Source: Candidatus Hydrogenedentota bacterium (GTDB lineage Bacteria > Hydrogenedentota > Hydrogenedentia > Hydrogenedentales > JAGMZX01). Taken from it: DNA of 64,000 bases. The notes below the pieces were generated by a model, which saw nothing but the letters and a program-made list of their open reading frames with translations, did not search any database and was not told the origin of the DNA. The stretch spans positions 80,977 to 144,976 of the forward strand of contig JAKQEQ010000138.1 of NCBI GenBank assembly GCA_029556545.1, given 5' to 3'. How positions within the stretch are numbered: position 1 is the first letter of the stretch; every line of letters begins with the position of its first letter. Positions 18,028 to 27,200 of the stretch are shown piece by piece. Made by a program: the position numbers and the translations under genes.

Positions 18028-18151
18028 GTCCTGCGGCGGTTTGTCTCGTAGAGGCGGCGCACGTATGATCGGGCGGGTCGGGCGTTTCCCGGGTACCGGG
18101 CGCAGGGGCGGGGCCCGGGCCGCCGCAGGCGCGCAAGGAGGAATCGACGCT

Positions 18152-18205
18152 GTGAGTCAATTCGGCAATAGCCGCCGGATGAGTACCGCGAGGCGGCGCG
18201 GATGA
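18152..18205 (+). CDS. 17-codon leader ORF overlapping pepP start
   Basis: GTG 18152 follows a perfect AAGGAGG (18135-18141) with 10-base spacing and encodes VSQFGNSRRMSTARRRG. Its TGA overlaps the ATG of the peptidase as ATGA (18202-18205). The peptidase itself has only a weak ribosome-binding site, so reinitiation or coupling from this leader is plausible. Confidence 0.4.
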   Translation: MSQFGNSRRMSTARRRG

Positions 18206-19275
18206 ATGAACGTTGTGAATCGATTCGACGACGGCTGGCTGAGGACCGTTGCGAGGCGTTTTTCAGCCTGTCGCCGGCGGCGAACCAGTATTTGACGGGG
18301 TTCACGGGCACGACCTCGGCGGTCGTGATCACGGCGAAGGAGGCGCTGTTCCTGTGCGATTTCCGGTACACGGAGCAGGCGGGCGAGCAGGTGCGGGATT
18401 TCGAGGTGGTCGAGATCACCGGGACGATGGAGACGCGGGTGGGCGAGCATCTGAAAGCGCTGGGGGTCGATTGCGCGGTCTTTGACGGCACGGCGCTGAC
18501 GGTTTGGCAGGCGGACACGGTGGGCAAGGCGTTCGAGGGCGAGTTGTGCTCGGTGGCGGATATCGTGTCGCGGCAGCGGCAGGTGAAGGACGCAGACGAG
18601 ATCGCGCGGGTCCGGGCGGCGGCGGAGCTTGCGGACGAGGTTATCATGGAGGTTGCGGGGGGCTTGCGGGAGGGCATGACGGAACGGGAGGCGGCGGCGC
18701 GGATCGAGTTCGCGTTCAAGGCGCGGGGTGCGGCGGGGGCGTCCTTCGACACGATCGCGCTGTTTGGGGCGCGCAGTTCGCTGCCCCATGGGATGCCGGG
18801 CGACAAACGGCTTGAGAAGGGCGATATCGTGCTGATCGACTGCGGCTGTCGGCGCGACGGCTACTGTTCGGATTTGACTCGCACGTTCGCTTTCGATACG
18901 ATTCCGGGCGCGTGGTTCGAGGAGATTTATGCGGTAACCCTGACCGCGCAGGAGGCCGCGCTCGAGGCGCTTCGACCGGGCATGCTCTGCCGGGAGGCGG
19001 ACGCCATCGCCCGGAATCTTATTCGGGACGCCGGGTACGGCGCGCACTTCGGGCACGGCCTGGGGCACGGCGTCGGCATCGAAATCCACGAGGCGCCGCG
19101 GCTCAATGTCGAGTCCGATACGGTGATCGAGGAAGGGATGGTCGTCACGGTGGAGCCGGGTATCTATTTGCCGGGCCGGGGCGGGGTTCGTATCGAGGAC
19201 TTGGTCGTCATTACACGGGACGGGTGTGCTATTCTGAGCCGGACGCCCAAGCAGCTTAAGGTATTGAGCGGATGA
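18202..19275 (+). CDS. pepP: M24 family Xaa-Pro peptidase (aminopeptidase P type)
   Basis: Removes N-terminal residues next to proline; 357 residues, cytoplasmic. Residues 1-130 are the creatinase-like N-terminal domain; the pita-bread domain follows. All metal ligands are present: Asp213 and Asp224 (LIDCGCRRDGYCSD), the His in GHGLGHG (about 285-289), Glu318 (VEPGIY) and Glu332 (RIED). It starts the string pepP-efp-accB-accC, an order conserved in many bacteria, and overlaps efp by ATGA. Symbol chosen from family and context; pepQ/ypdF-type naming is equally possible. Confidence 0.9.
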   Translation: MNERCESIRRRLAEDRCEAFFSLSPAANQYLTGFTGTTSAVVITAKEALFLCDFRYTEQAGEQVRDFEVVEITGTMETRVGEHLKALGVDCAVFDGTALTVWQADTVGKAFEGELCSVADIVSRQRQVKDADEIARVRAAAELADEVIMEVAGGLREGMTEREAAARIEFAFKARGAAGASFDTIALFGARSSLPHGMPGDKRLEKGDIVLIDCGCRRDGYCSDLTRTFAFDTIPGAWFEEIYAVTLTAQEAALEALRPGMLCREADAIARNLIRDAGYGAHFGHGLGHGVGIEIHEAPRLNVESDTVIEEGMVVTVEPGIYLPGRGGVRIEDLVVITRDGCAILSRTPKQLKVLSG

Positions 19276-19832
19276 TTTCGACGGCGGATTTCAGAAACGG
19301 GTTGACGGTGGAGCTGGACGGCGATTTACTGGAAATCGTCGATTTTCAGCACGTGAAGCCCGGCAAAGGTGGCGCGTTTGTGCGCACGCGGTTCAAGAAC
19401 GTGCGCACGGGCCGCGTCCTCGAGAAGACGTTCCGTTCGGGGGAGAAGTTCGAGCAGGCCGTGATCGAGGACCAGACGTGGCAATACCTGTACAGCGACG
19501 GGGATCTGTTCCATTTCATGCACAAAGAGACCTACGAACAGATGGCGGTGAGCGCGGCGACCATCGGAGACGGAAGCCAGTGGCTGAAAGAGAACGCGGA
19601 CGCCACGCTCAGTTTCCACAAGGGCAAGGTCCTGCACGTCGAGCCGCCCATGTTCATTGAATTGGCCATAGTCCGGACGGATCCGGGTGTACAGGGCGAC
19701 CGCGCGGCGGGCGGGTCGAAACCGGCAACGCTCGAGACGGGCGCGGTCGTCCAGGTGCCGTTGTTCTTGAATGAAGGCGACATGGTGCGCGTGGACACGC
19801 GAACGGGCGACTACATTGAGCGCGTCAGCTAA
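19272..19832 (+). CDS. efp: Translation elongation factor P
   Basis: Relieves ribosome stalling at polyproline; 186 residues, the normal length. The KOW-like N-terminal domain carries the tip loop HVKPGKGGAF with Lys32, the position modified in lysine-type EF-P. The middle and C-terminal OB domains include VAVSAATIGDGSQWL-like and LETGAVVQVPLFLNEGD. The start overlaps the pepP stop (ATGA). No modification enzyme gene is visible here. Confidence 0.97.
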   Translation: MISTADFRNGLTVELDGDLLEIVDFQHVKPGKGGAFVRTRFKNVRTGRVLEKTFRSGEKFEQAVIEDQTWQYLYSDGDLFHFMHKETYEQMAVSAATIGDGSQWLKENADATLSFHKGKVLHVEPPMFIELAIVRTDPGVQGDRAAGGSKPATLETGAVVQVPLFLNEGDMVRVDTRTGDYIERVS

Positions 19833-19869
19833 ACGGCCGGGCCGCGGCTCCCGCGAGGAGGGACCCCGG

Positions 19870-20328
19870 GTGGACTTTGACGAACTGGAGAAGCTGATCC
19901 GCATCTTCGACGCGGCGAACCTTACGGAGCTCGAGGTCGAAGCGGAGGGGCGGCGTGTCCGGCTGGCCCGCGGCCTGAGCGCGCCGATTGTGCACCCGGT
20001 CGCGCATGAAGCGCCGTCTACCCCGGCGGAGAAGGCCGGCCGCGCACCCGCGTCGATTCCGAGCAACGGTTTGGCGGACGGGGGCCTCGTGACCATCGAT
20101 TCGCCCATGGTGGGCACTTTCTACAACGCACCGGCGCCGGGCGAACCGCCGTTTGTGCTGCCGGGCGACACCGTCGAGACGGAGCAGGTGGTCTGCATCG
20201 TCGAAGCCATGAAAATCCTGAATGAAGTCACGGCGAAATTCCCCGCCATCATCGAGAAGGTCCTGGTCGAGAACGGCGACCCCGTCGAGTACGGTCAGCC
20301 CTTGTACGCCGTGCGGCCCTTGGCCTGA
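19870..20328 (+). CDS. accB: Biotin carboxyl carrier protein of acetyl-CoA carboxylase
   Basis: Carries the carboxybiotin between the two acetyl-CoA carboxylase half-reactions. The GTG at 19870 is chosen: it lies after the efp stop, has GGAGG about 7 bases upstream, and yields DFDELEKLIRIFDAANLTEL, a standard BCCP N-terminus; 152 residues. A Pro/Ala-rich linker precedes the biotinyl domain with SPMVGTFYNAPAPG and the biotin site EAMKILNE (Lys115). accC begins 6 bases after the stop. Confidence 0.95.
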   Translation: MDFDELEKLIRIFDAANLTELEVEAEGRRVRLARGLSAPIVHPVAHEAPSTPAEKAGRAPASIPSNGLADGGLVTIDSPMVGTFYNAPAPGEPPFVLPGDTVETEQVVCIVEAMKILNEVTAKFPAIIEKVLVENGDPVEYGQPLYAVRPLA

Positions 20329-20334
20329 TATCCC

Positions 20335-21678
20335 ATGTTGACGCGCATATTGATAGCGAATCGCGGCGAGATCGCCGTGAGAATAATCCGCGCCTGCCGC
20401 GAGATGGGCATCACGTCCATCGCCGTGTATTCGGAAGCGGACCGGGACTGCCTGCACACGCACCTCGCCAACGAGTCGCTGTGCATCGGCCCAGGGCCCG
20501 CGGCGGAGAGCTACCTGAACATCCCGAGCATTATCGCCGCGGCGGAGGTGACCGACGCGCAGGCCATCCACCCTGGGTACGGTTTTTTGTCGGAAAGCGC
20601 GAAGTTCGCGGGCATCTGCCGGGAGTGCAACATCCGGTTCATCGGCCCGAGCGCGACGGCCATTACGCTGAGCGGGGACAAGTCGGCCTGCCGTCAGGCG
20701 GTGCGTGCGGCCGGCACGCCGATCCTTCCCGGCAGCGACGGCACGGTGGAGGACCCGAAGCGGGCATTCGAGATCGCGAAGGAGGTGGGCTATCCGGTGT
20801 TGGTGAAGGCGGCGGCGGGCGGCGGCGGCAAGGGCATGCGCCTGGTGAAGAACGAGACGGACTTGCGGAAAGCGCTGGATGTGGCGACTAACGAGGCGCA
20901 GGCGGCTTTCGGCAATGGGGGCGTGTACCTCGAAAAGTACATCGAGGGCGCGCGCCACGTCGAGTTTCAGGTGCTTGCGGACGAATACGGCGACATGGTG
21001 GTTCTGGGCGAGCGGGAGTGCACTATCCAGCGCCGCCACCAGAAACTCATCGAGGAGACGCCGTGCAGCGTGCTGACCCCGGAACTGCGCGAGGAAATGG
21101 CGCGGGCGGCCCTGCACGCGGCGCGCGCGGTCGAGTACACGAACGCGGGCACGGTCGAGTTTCTGCTCGGGCCGGACGGCGCGTTCTACTTCATCGAATT
21201 GAACGCGCGCATCCAGGTCGAGCACCCGGTGACGGAGGAAGTGACGGGGATCGACCTTGTGCGCGAACAGATTCGGATAGCCCGCGGCGAGCCGCTGGGC
21301 TACGATGGGGTCGCGCCGCGGGGCGCGGCCATCGAGGCGCGCATTTACGCGGAGAACCCGGACCGCAACTTCGCGCCGAGCCCCGGTAGAATCGGGCGCT
21401 GCCATCTTCCCGGCGGGCCGGGCGTCCGGGTGGATACGCACATCTACGCGGGGTACGAGGTCCCGCGTTATTACGACGCGCTGCTGGCGAAGGTGGTCGC
21501 GCGCGGACGCGACCGGGACGAGGCCATCGCGCGGCTGAGCGGCGCGTTAAGCGAGTTCGAGACGGAAGGGGTCGACACGACGGCCCGGTTCTGCGCGCGG
21601 CTCATCCGGAGCGAACGGTTCCGGCGCGGCGATCTTGGGCCGGACCTCGTGGGCGAACACTTGGCGGAATCGCAATAA
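20335..21678 (+). CDS. accC: Biotin carboxylase subunit of acetyl-CoA carboxylase
   Basis: ATP-dependent carboxylation of biotin on AccB; 447 residues. Landmarks: ILIANRGEIAVRIIRACREM at the N-terminus, HPGYGFLSE, the glycine-rich ATP lid AAAGGGGKGMR, ECTIQRRHQKLIEE, and the active-site segment NARIQVEHPVTEE (the usual family form is NTRIQVEHPVTE). The C-terminal domain is complete. The carboxyltransferase subunits are not in the window. Confidence 0.97.
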   Translation: MLTRILIANRGEIAVRIIRACREMGITSIAVYSEADRDCLHTHLANESLCIGPGPAAESYLNIPSIIAAAEVTDAQAIHPGYGFLSESAKFAGICRECNIRFIGPSATAITLSGDKSACRQAVRAAGTPILPGSDGTVEDPKRAFEIAKEVGYPVLVKAAAGGGGKGMRLVKNETDLRKALDVATNEAQAAFGNGGVYLEKYIEGARHVEFQVLADEYGDMVVLGERECTIQRRHQKLIEETPCSVLTPELREEMARAALHAARAVEYTNAGTVEFLLGPDGAFYFIELNARIQVEHPVTEEVTGIDLVREQIRIARGEPLGYDGVAPRGAAIEARIYAENPDRNFAPSPGRIGRCHLPGGPGVRVDTHIYAGYEVPRYYDALLAKVVARGRDRDEAIARLSGALSEFETEGVDTTARFCARLIRSERFRRGDLGPDLVGEHLAESQ

Positions 21679-21814
21679 CGCGCGACCTTCGCACTCGTGA
21701 TAGTAATCGCGCTCTCCCCCACTCTCTGACAAGATAGCAAATTCATGAATTCATGCGGTAAGATGAAGGTTCCTGTAACCTCGGCTCGCAACGGATGTAA
21801 AGGAAGCGTGGACT

Positions 21815-22102
21815 ATGCGCGCCCTCAAGAAACGCATTCGCGCCCAGGTGGCGCGGCTGGACGGCGTGGCCCGATTGGGCGGAGCGCGGCGGTGGTGGCT
21901 GCTTGGATTCCACGGGCCGGGGGTCCGGGTCCGGGAAGACCGGGAAGGCCGGCTGCGCTTCGAGGTGCGGGTGATCACTTTTCCGGGCGCAAACGTCATT
22001 GCGCTCGGGCGGCGCATCCAGGACTTGGTGGCGGCGAACGCGGGAGACCGTTCCGAGGCGGCGGTGGAAGCGGTGGACGTGTACCTGAACCCGCGCGGCT
22101 GA
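21815..22102 (+). CDS. Asp23/Gls24-like small protein
   Basis: Predicted 95 residues with AAAGGA (21799-21804) upstream. It has the alternating pattern of Asp23 domains (GVRVREDREGRLRFEVRVIT, then VIALGRRIQDLVAAN and AAVEAVDVYLN) but is shorter than typical Asp23 proteins. It sits between accC and an AmaP-like membrane protein, the neighbourhood seen for Asp23-type genes (yqhY) in Firmicutes. In those bacteria Asp23 is held at the membrane by AmaP in the envelope stress response; the same pairing is inferred here. Confidence 0.6.
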   Translation: MRALKKRIRAQVARLDGVARLGGARRWWLLGFHGPGVRVREDREGRLRFEVRVITFPGANVIALGRRIQDLVAANAGDRSEAAVEAVDVYLNPRG

Positions 22103-22131
22103 CGAGATCGCGAACCGGAAGGAGAACCGTT

Positions 22132-23007
22132 ATGAGGAGGCTGCAATGGTCGGTGGCGAGGCTGCTCTTGCTGCTTGTGGTGGTATGCGGCGCGCTTGTG
22201 CTCGCGTACAACCTCGATTTCGGGCAGGTGCGCGAGACCTTTAACACCATTTGGGCCCGGGTGCCGGATGCTCCCGAAGAGAAACGCCTGATCGGTTTGA
22301 TCCTGGGCGGCGCCATGACCCTGCTGGGGGTGATCGGGCTGGTCCCCTTGCCGCGGGTCGGGCCGCGCCGATCGATCACGTTTTCCGCCGGGCGCGGCAA
22401 TGTGACGATTCAACTGGATTCGACGTATCGGAAGATTAACAAGATGCTGAACCGGATGCCCGAGGTGGACTATTGCGCCATCGACATTGTGCCGTCCGCG
22501 GACGGCCAGCACCTGATCATCAAGGCCGACGCCCGCTTGAACAAGCTGCCGCGGCAGCGGGCCCGGGCCATCGCACAGCGGGTCAACGAGTACATCGCGG
22601 ACGCGGCAATGAATTTCCTCGGGCTCGAAGAGGTCGTCTCGGTGGACCTTAACGTGCAGGACTTCACGATCGACGTGGAGGAAGCCTGCAAGTCGCTCAT
22701 GGAAGACGCCGACCGGCGGGCGGTCGAAAGCCTGGGCTCCGTATTTACGGAAACGCCCGAAGTGGGCATGGCCCCGCTGGAGGAAGAGGCGCTCGACGAG
22801 ACTGCCGCGCCTCCCGCTGTCGCGGTGGAAGCGGCCGCCGAGGCGGCCCCGGATGTCCCTGAGGCCGTTGCGGTCGAGGAAGAGGCGCATCCGGCGGCGC
22901 GACCGCTGCCGCCGCTGGCCTTCGAGGAGGACGAGGAGGTCCTCAAGGAAGCGGTGTTCGACAATGGGGCGCTACCGCCTCTGCGCGACGACGCGCCGGA
23001 TCGATAG
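22132..23007 (+). CDS. AmaP-like membrane protein with acidic C-terminal extension
   Basis: Predicted 291 residues; GGAAGGAG (22117-22124) supports ATG 22132. Two membrane helices (about 8-25 and 55-76) flank a short loop, followed by an Asp23-like cytoplasmic domain with SITFSAGRGNVTIQLD, INKMLNRMPEVD and VNEYIADAAMNFLGLEEV. This matches alkaline-shock membrane anchor (AmaP) proteins. Residues about 205-291 are an added Ala/Glu/Pro-rich acidic tail with no known fold. Likely partner of the upstream Asp23-like protein. Confidence 0.7.
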   Translation: MRRLQWSVARLLLLLVVVCGALVLAYNLDFGQVRETFNTIWARVPDAPEEKRLIGLILGGAMTLLGVIGLVPLPRVGPRRSITFSAGRGNVTIQLDSTYRKINKMLNRMPEVDYCAIDIVPSADGQHLIIKADARLNKLPRQRARAIAQRVNEYIADAAMNFLGLEEVVSVDLNVQDFTIDVEEACKSLMEDADRRAVESLGSVFTETPEVGMAPLEEEALDETAAPPAVAVEAAAEAAPDVPEAVAVEEEAHPAARPLPPLAFEEDEEVLKEAVFDNGALPPLRDDAPDR

Positions 23008-23032
23008 AAGGAGACCCGGCGGCCCGGGGTGA

Positions 23033-23084
23033 GGACCGAAAGGACGTGAAGGACCTGAAGGACTAAGAGGACCAAGAGGACCGA
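23033..23084 (+). repeat. GGAC-rich imperfect tandem repeat before hisF
   Basis: Imperfect units built on AAGGAC and AGAGGACC, filling most of the gap between the AmaP-like gene and hisF. No coding sense on either strand. Confidence 0.6.
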
Positions 23085-23136
23085 GAGCGGGAGAAGGGCT
23101 ACGTGGCCCGGGAGACGAGGCTGGACTGACGACACC

Positions 23137-23904
23137 ATGCTTACGAAACGTATCATACCCTGCCTGGACGTGGCCGACGGCCGCGTCGTGAAAGGGGTCA
23201 ATTTCCTGGGGCTGCGGGACGCGGGGGACCCGGTCGAGATCGCGAGACGCTATGACGAGGAACAGGCCGATGAACTCGTGTTCCTCGATATCCGCGCCTC
23301 GACCGACAACCGGGAGACGATGCTCGACGTGGTGCGCCGCACGGCCGAGCAGGTGTTCATGCCGCTGTGCGTGGGCGGCGGCATCCGCACCATCGAGGAC
23401 ATCCGGCGTATGCTGAACGCGGGCGCGGACAAGGTGTCGATCAACACGCCCGCCATCGAGAACCCCGATTTCATCACCCAGGCGGCCTCGCGCTTTGGCG
23501 CGCAATGCATCGTGGTCGCCATCGACGCCAAGAAGACGGAAGGCGGCGCGTATATCGTAAAGAGCCACGGCGGCCGGGACGGCGGACGTCCCACGCCTCT
23601 CGAACCCGTGGAATGGGCGCGCGAGGCGGAGCGCCGGGGCGCGGGCGAGATTCTATTGACCTGCATGGACGCGGACGGCACGAAGGCGGGTTACGACATC
23701 CCGTTGACGCGGGCCGTGGCGGAGGCCGTGAGCATCCCGGTCATTGCCAGCGGCGGCGCGGGCACGCTCGAACACCTGCGCGAGGCGCTGGTCGAGGGCC
23801 GCGCCGACGCGGCGCTCGCGGCGTCCATCTTCCACTACGGTGAATATACGGTGCGGCAGGCGAAGGAGTACCTGGCGCGATGCGGGGTGCCGGTTCGGCT
23901 ATAG
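23137..23904 (+). CDS. hisF: Imidazole glycerol phosphate synthase cyclase subunit
   Basis: Cyclises PRFAR with ammonia from HisH to IGP plus AICAR in histidine synthesis; 255 residues, full length. A TIM barrel with catalytic Asp11 ([16 protein letters not shown]) and the second catalytic Asp at about 131 (VVAIDAKK). Phosphate loops CVGGGIR and IASGGAG are present. It stands alone, with no other his genes nearby. The ribosome-binding site is weak. Confidence 0.97.
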   Translation: MLTKRIIPCLDVADGRVVKGVNFLGLRDAGDPVEIARRYDEEQADELVFLDIRASTDNRETMLDVVRRTAEQVFMPLCVGGGIRTIEDIRRMLNAGADKVSINTPAIENPDFITQAASRFGAQCIVVAIDAKKTEGGAYIVKSHGGRDGGRPTPLEPVEWAREAERRGAGEILLTCMDADGTKAGYDIPLTRAVAEAVSIPVIASGGAGTLEHLREALVEGRADAALAASIFHYGEYTVRQAKEYLARCGVPVRL

Positions 23905-23953
23905 GCGCGGCGCGGCGGTTTGTAAGGGCAATGGCACGGGAGGAACAGAACGC

Positions 23954-24061
23954 GTATTGGACACGAATGTCGTGGTTTATCTTTTCCGTGGCGTACTGGC
24001 GGAGGATTTAGAGCCGGGTGCGCACTTCATATCCGTCATTAAGGAGAGGGAATTGCTCAGC
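23954..24061 (+). pseudogene. N-terminal remnant of a PIN-domain toxin gene
   Basis: In one frame after hisF the DNA reads VLDTNVVVYLFRG, then GAHFISVIKERELLSYP. This is the opening of a VapC-type PIN domain with its first Asp and the conserved ExELLSYP. The rest of the domain is missing: the frame runs on into unrelated Arg/Lys-rich sequence and the direct repeat at 24175. No antitoxin gene is seen. A decayed toxin-antitoxin locus is the simplest reading. Confidence 0.55.
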
Positions 24062-24174
24062 TATCCGCGCGTGGCGGAAGCGGGGGCGAAGGAGGGGAGA
24101 GCGCGATCTTTGCAGCGACGGAAGCCGGTCGGAAAGACAGCCCTGGGGGTACGCGCTACGGAAGCAGAAATCCA

Positions 24175-24231
24175 GGCCGCACCAAAGCGCCGCAAATTGG
24201 ACCGGAGGCGGACAGGCGGGGGAAACGCGCG
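24175..24231 (+). repeat. 57-bp direct repeat, left copy
   Basis: Matches 30725-30781 at 53 of 57 positions in the same orientation. In one shared frame both copies translate to AAPKRRK-x-DRRRTGGGNAR, and the differences are mostly synonymous. Confidence 0.8.
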
Positions 24232-24255
24232 AACCCGCGTACCGGCCCCCAACCG

Positions 24256-27200
24256 CTACCGCAACAGCCCGGGGCAGAAGCCGTCCTCGGTCCCTTCTTC
24301 GGGGCAATAGTGGTACCCGCCGCTATTGAAGAACTGAATGAGCCGCAGCAGCTCAGTTAGCGCGATGGTCCAACTTTGCCTTCCACCTGCGTAATCCGCG
24401 TCGTGCGGTGCACACGAGTGGTTAGCGCCGGGGCCCGCGACATACCCATCTTCCGTATCAAGCGGGTTATCGGCACAATGAAACCCACCGGAATTATAGA
24501 ACTGGATCAGCCGCAGCAACTCGGTCAATTCGATGCGTCCATCGCCATTCTGATCGGCAGAGTGCCCTATTAGCGCCTGCCCCTCGCCTTCACCTTCGCC
24601 CTCACCTTCGCCTTCACCTTCGCCCTCGCCTTCGCCCTCACCCTCACCCTCACCCTCACCTTCGCCCTCGCCCTCGCCCTCGCCTTCGCCTTCACCTTCG
24701 CCTTCGCCCTCACCTTCACCCTCGCCCTCGCCCTCGCCCTCGCCCTCACCTTCGCCCTCACTACCGCCATCCGTTACCTGAATTTCGATAAGCAAGTCAT
24801 CTGTTCCGACCTCGTTGGTCGCGCGAACGGTGGCCGTGTGCGCCCCAACGTGATCTTGGCCCGGCGTCCACGCCACAACGCCCGTTATCTCATTCACCGT
24901 CAGCCCAATCGGGCCCTCGACGACGGAGAACGTAGGGGTCGGCAATCCACCCGCGTCGACGTCATAGAAGCCCGTAACCCCAACCGTAAGCATGAAAACC
25001 TCCCCGACCGGGTTGTGGTAAATCCACGGCGCCACGTCAAGGCTGAATGTCAGCGAGGCGCTGAAAGCGGATAGATTGCCGCTGGCGTCATACGCGCGGA
25101 TGGCGTACTTGTGCCCGTATTGATTCGCGGGAGGCGGGTCGAACGTCAGGACTGTCTCGGCGATATTGCCTCTATTGAAACGCCAATGCCCCGGAAAGTG
25201 ATTGACCTTCACATACTTCCAAAGTTCATATCCCACGACGCCGACGTTGTCCGTTGGTGCATCCCAAGCCAGGGTCACCGACGTCGTGGTCACGTCCACG
25301 ACGGCCGCGTTGGACGGCGCGCCGGGCGCCTCCGTGTCCACCACGGACACCATGAATTCCTGCGTGTCCTCGCCGGCGCTGCTGTACGCGCGAACGGTCA
25401 CGGAGTGCGCGCCCAGTTGGATCGCGCCGGAAGTCCACGAAATCAGGCCCGTGCCGCCGTCTATCGTCATGCCCTCCGGATATACAAGCAGTTCATAGGC
25501 CGGGGCGGGCGTTCCCGTCGCGTTCACATCGTAGACGTACGGGCTTCCAACGTTCACCAGCGGCGCCCCAGGATCGGACACGATGCGCGGCGTTGCGTTA
25601 TCGATTATCAGCGGCACGATATCGGACCAAACCTCGTTCCCCTGAAAGTCCGTCAACCGGGCGCGCAAGTCGTGCGCGCCGTCCGTGGAGAGTGTCGTGT
25701 CCCACACGTAACTGAACGGGGCGATCTCGGACTTTCCGATGTTGACGCCGTCGAGATAATACTTGATCTGCTCCACATTGTCGGGGTCGAGCACCTGCAC
25801 CGCTATCGTCACATTGTTGTAAACCGTGTCACCGTCCGACGGCGAAACGATCGCGAATGGAGACGGCTCGTAACCGGAGATAGTGACCATTTGGGCGGGG
25901 CTGCGATGCGTCGCGCCTTCATCGTCGCGCACAATCAGTGTTACCTGATAATCGCCGTTCGCCAGGTACGTATGCGAAGGATGCTGTTCATCCGAGTAGC
26001 GGTGGTCGCCAAAGGCCCAATGCCATTCAACGACGCTTCCGTCGCTGTCGCTGCTCAGGTCCGTGAAAGAGACCTCGTTCACGTTGACCGCGAACGAGAA
26101 ATCGGCCACGGGCGGCTCATTGCCGCCGGTGTCCACCCACGGGCCGTGCTCGTAGGCGCCCATATCCGGCGGCGGCAAACCAATCCCGACATTAGGTACC
26201 TCGAGATCGTCATAAAATCGCGCGTTGTCGTCGAGATCAGTGGAAATGAACCCCGGAAAGGCGGTGTGGTTCCCCGCGTCGATGCACGGGGAGCCTGCGC
26301 CGAGACGAAAGTCGTTATTTCCCGCATCAACCCAAATCGGATCGCGGTCTATTACCGTGGGCAGGGCCGCCGGATTGGGCGGGTTTTCGCCGGGAACCCG
26401 CGCGAAGATGCCCTCGACGCAACTGTGCGCAATCGTGTACGGTCCCGCAAGCTGGCCATCGATCACGGGCGCCCCTTCTTCCGTGGCAACGTTACCATAG
26501 ACGATTGACGTACTGACATCGCACGTGGACGGTCCCGCCGAAAGAATCCCCGCGTTGCTGCGCGATTTGTTCTTGGTCAGGGTGCAGCCGGCCATTGAAA
26601 TATCGCCATAGAAATTGTATATCGCGCCGCCGTAGCCGCCGAAATCGTAGAACCCCGCGCTCTGGCGGTACGCTTCGTTGTTCACAAACAGACAGTTCAC
26701 AAGCGTCAACTCGCCCGCGTTCCAGATCGCCCCGCCGATATGTGCCCGGTTACCTCGAAACACCGAGTTGGTGATTGTCGCGCTGATCCCAAGGTTCAGG
26801 ACCGCGCCGCCGCCCGCCACCATGTTACCGTAGGCAAACCGCCACCGGGCGACGTTGTTCTCGAAGAGGCAGCGATCGATCTCCAGGATCACGTTGCCGC
26901 TGCTCCATATGGCGCCCGCATCCCCCGGCCCCCCGCCCACCTGTGCCTCGTTAAGACGGAAAATACACCCGTTCACGGTAAGCGTGTAAACGTTGTCGCC
27001 CTCATAATTGCTTTGCGCGTACACCGCGCCGCCGCGCCCGTCCACGGCCCAGTTGCCCTCGAAAACGCAGTCCTCGATCAGCGCATTGCTCCGGTAAGCG
27101 ACCAGGGCCGCGCCGGAGTGTGCGATATTCCTCGTGAACCGGCAATTGCGAATCGTAGGGTCCGCACCCTCCAGATACATCCCCGCGCCGCCCGAATTAT

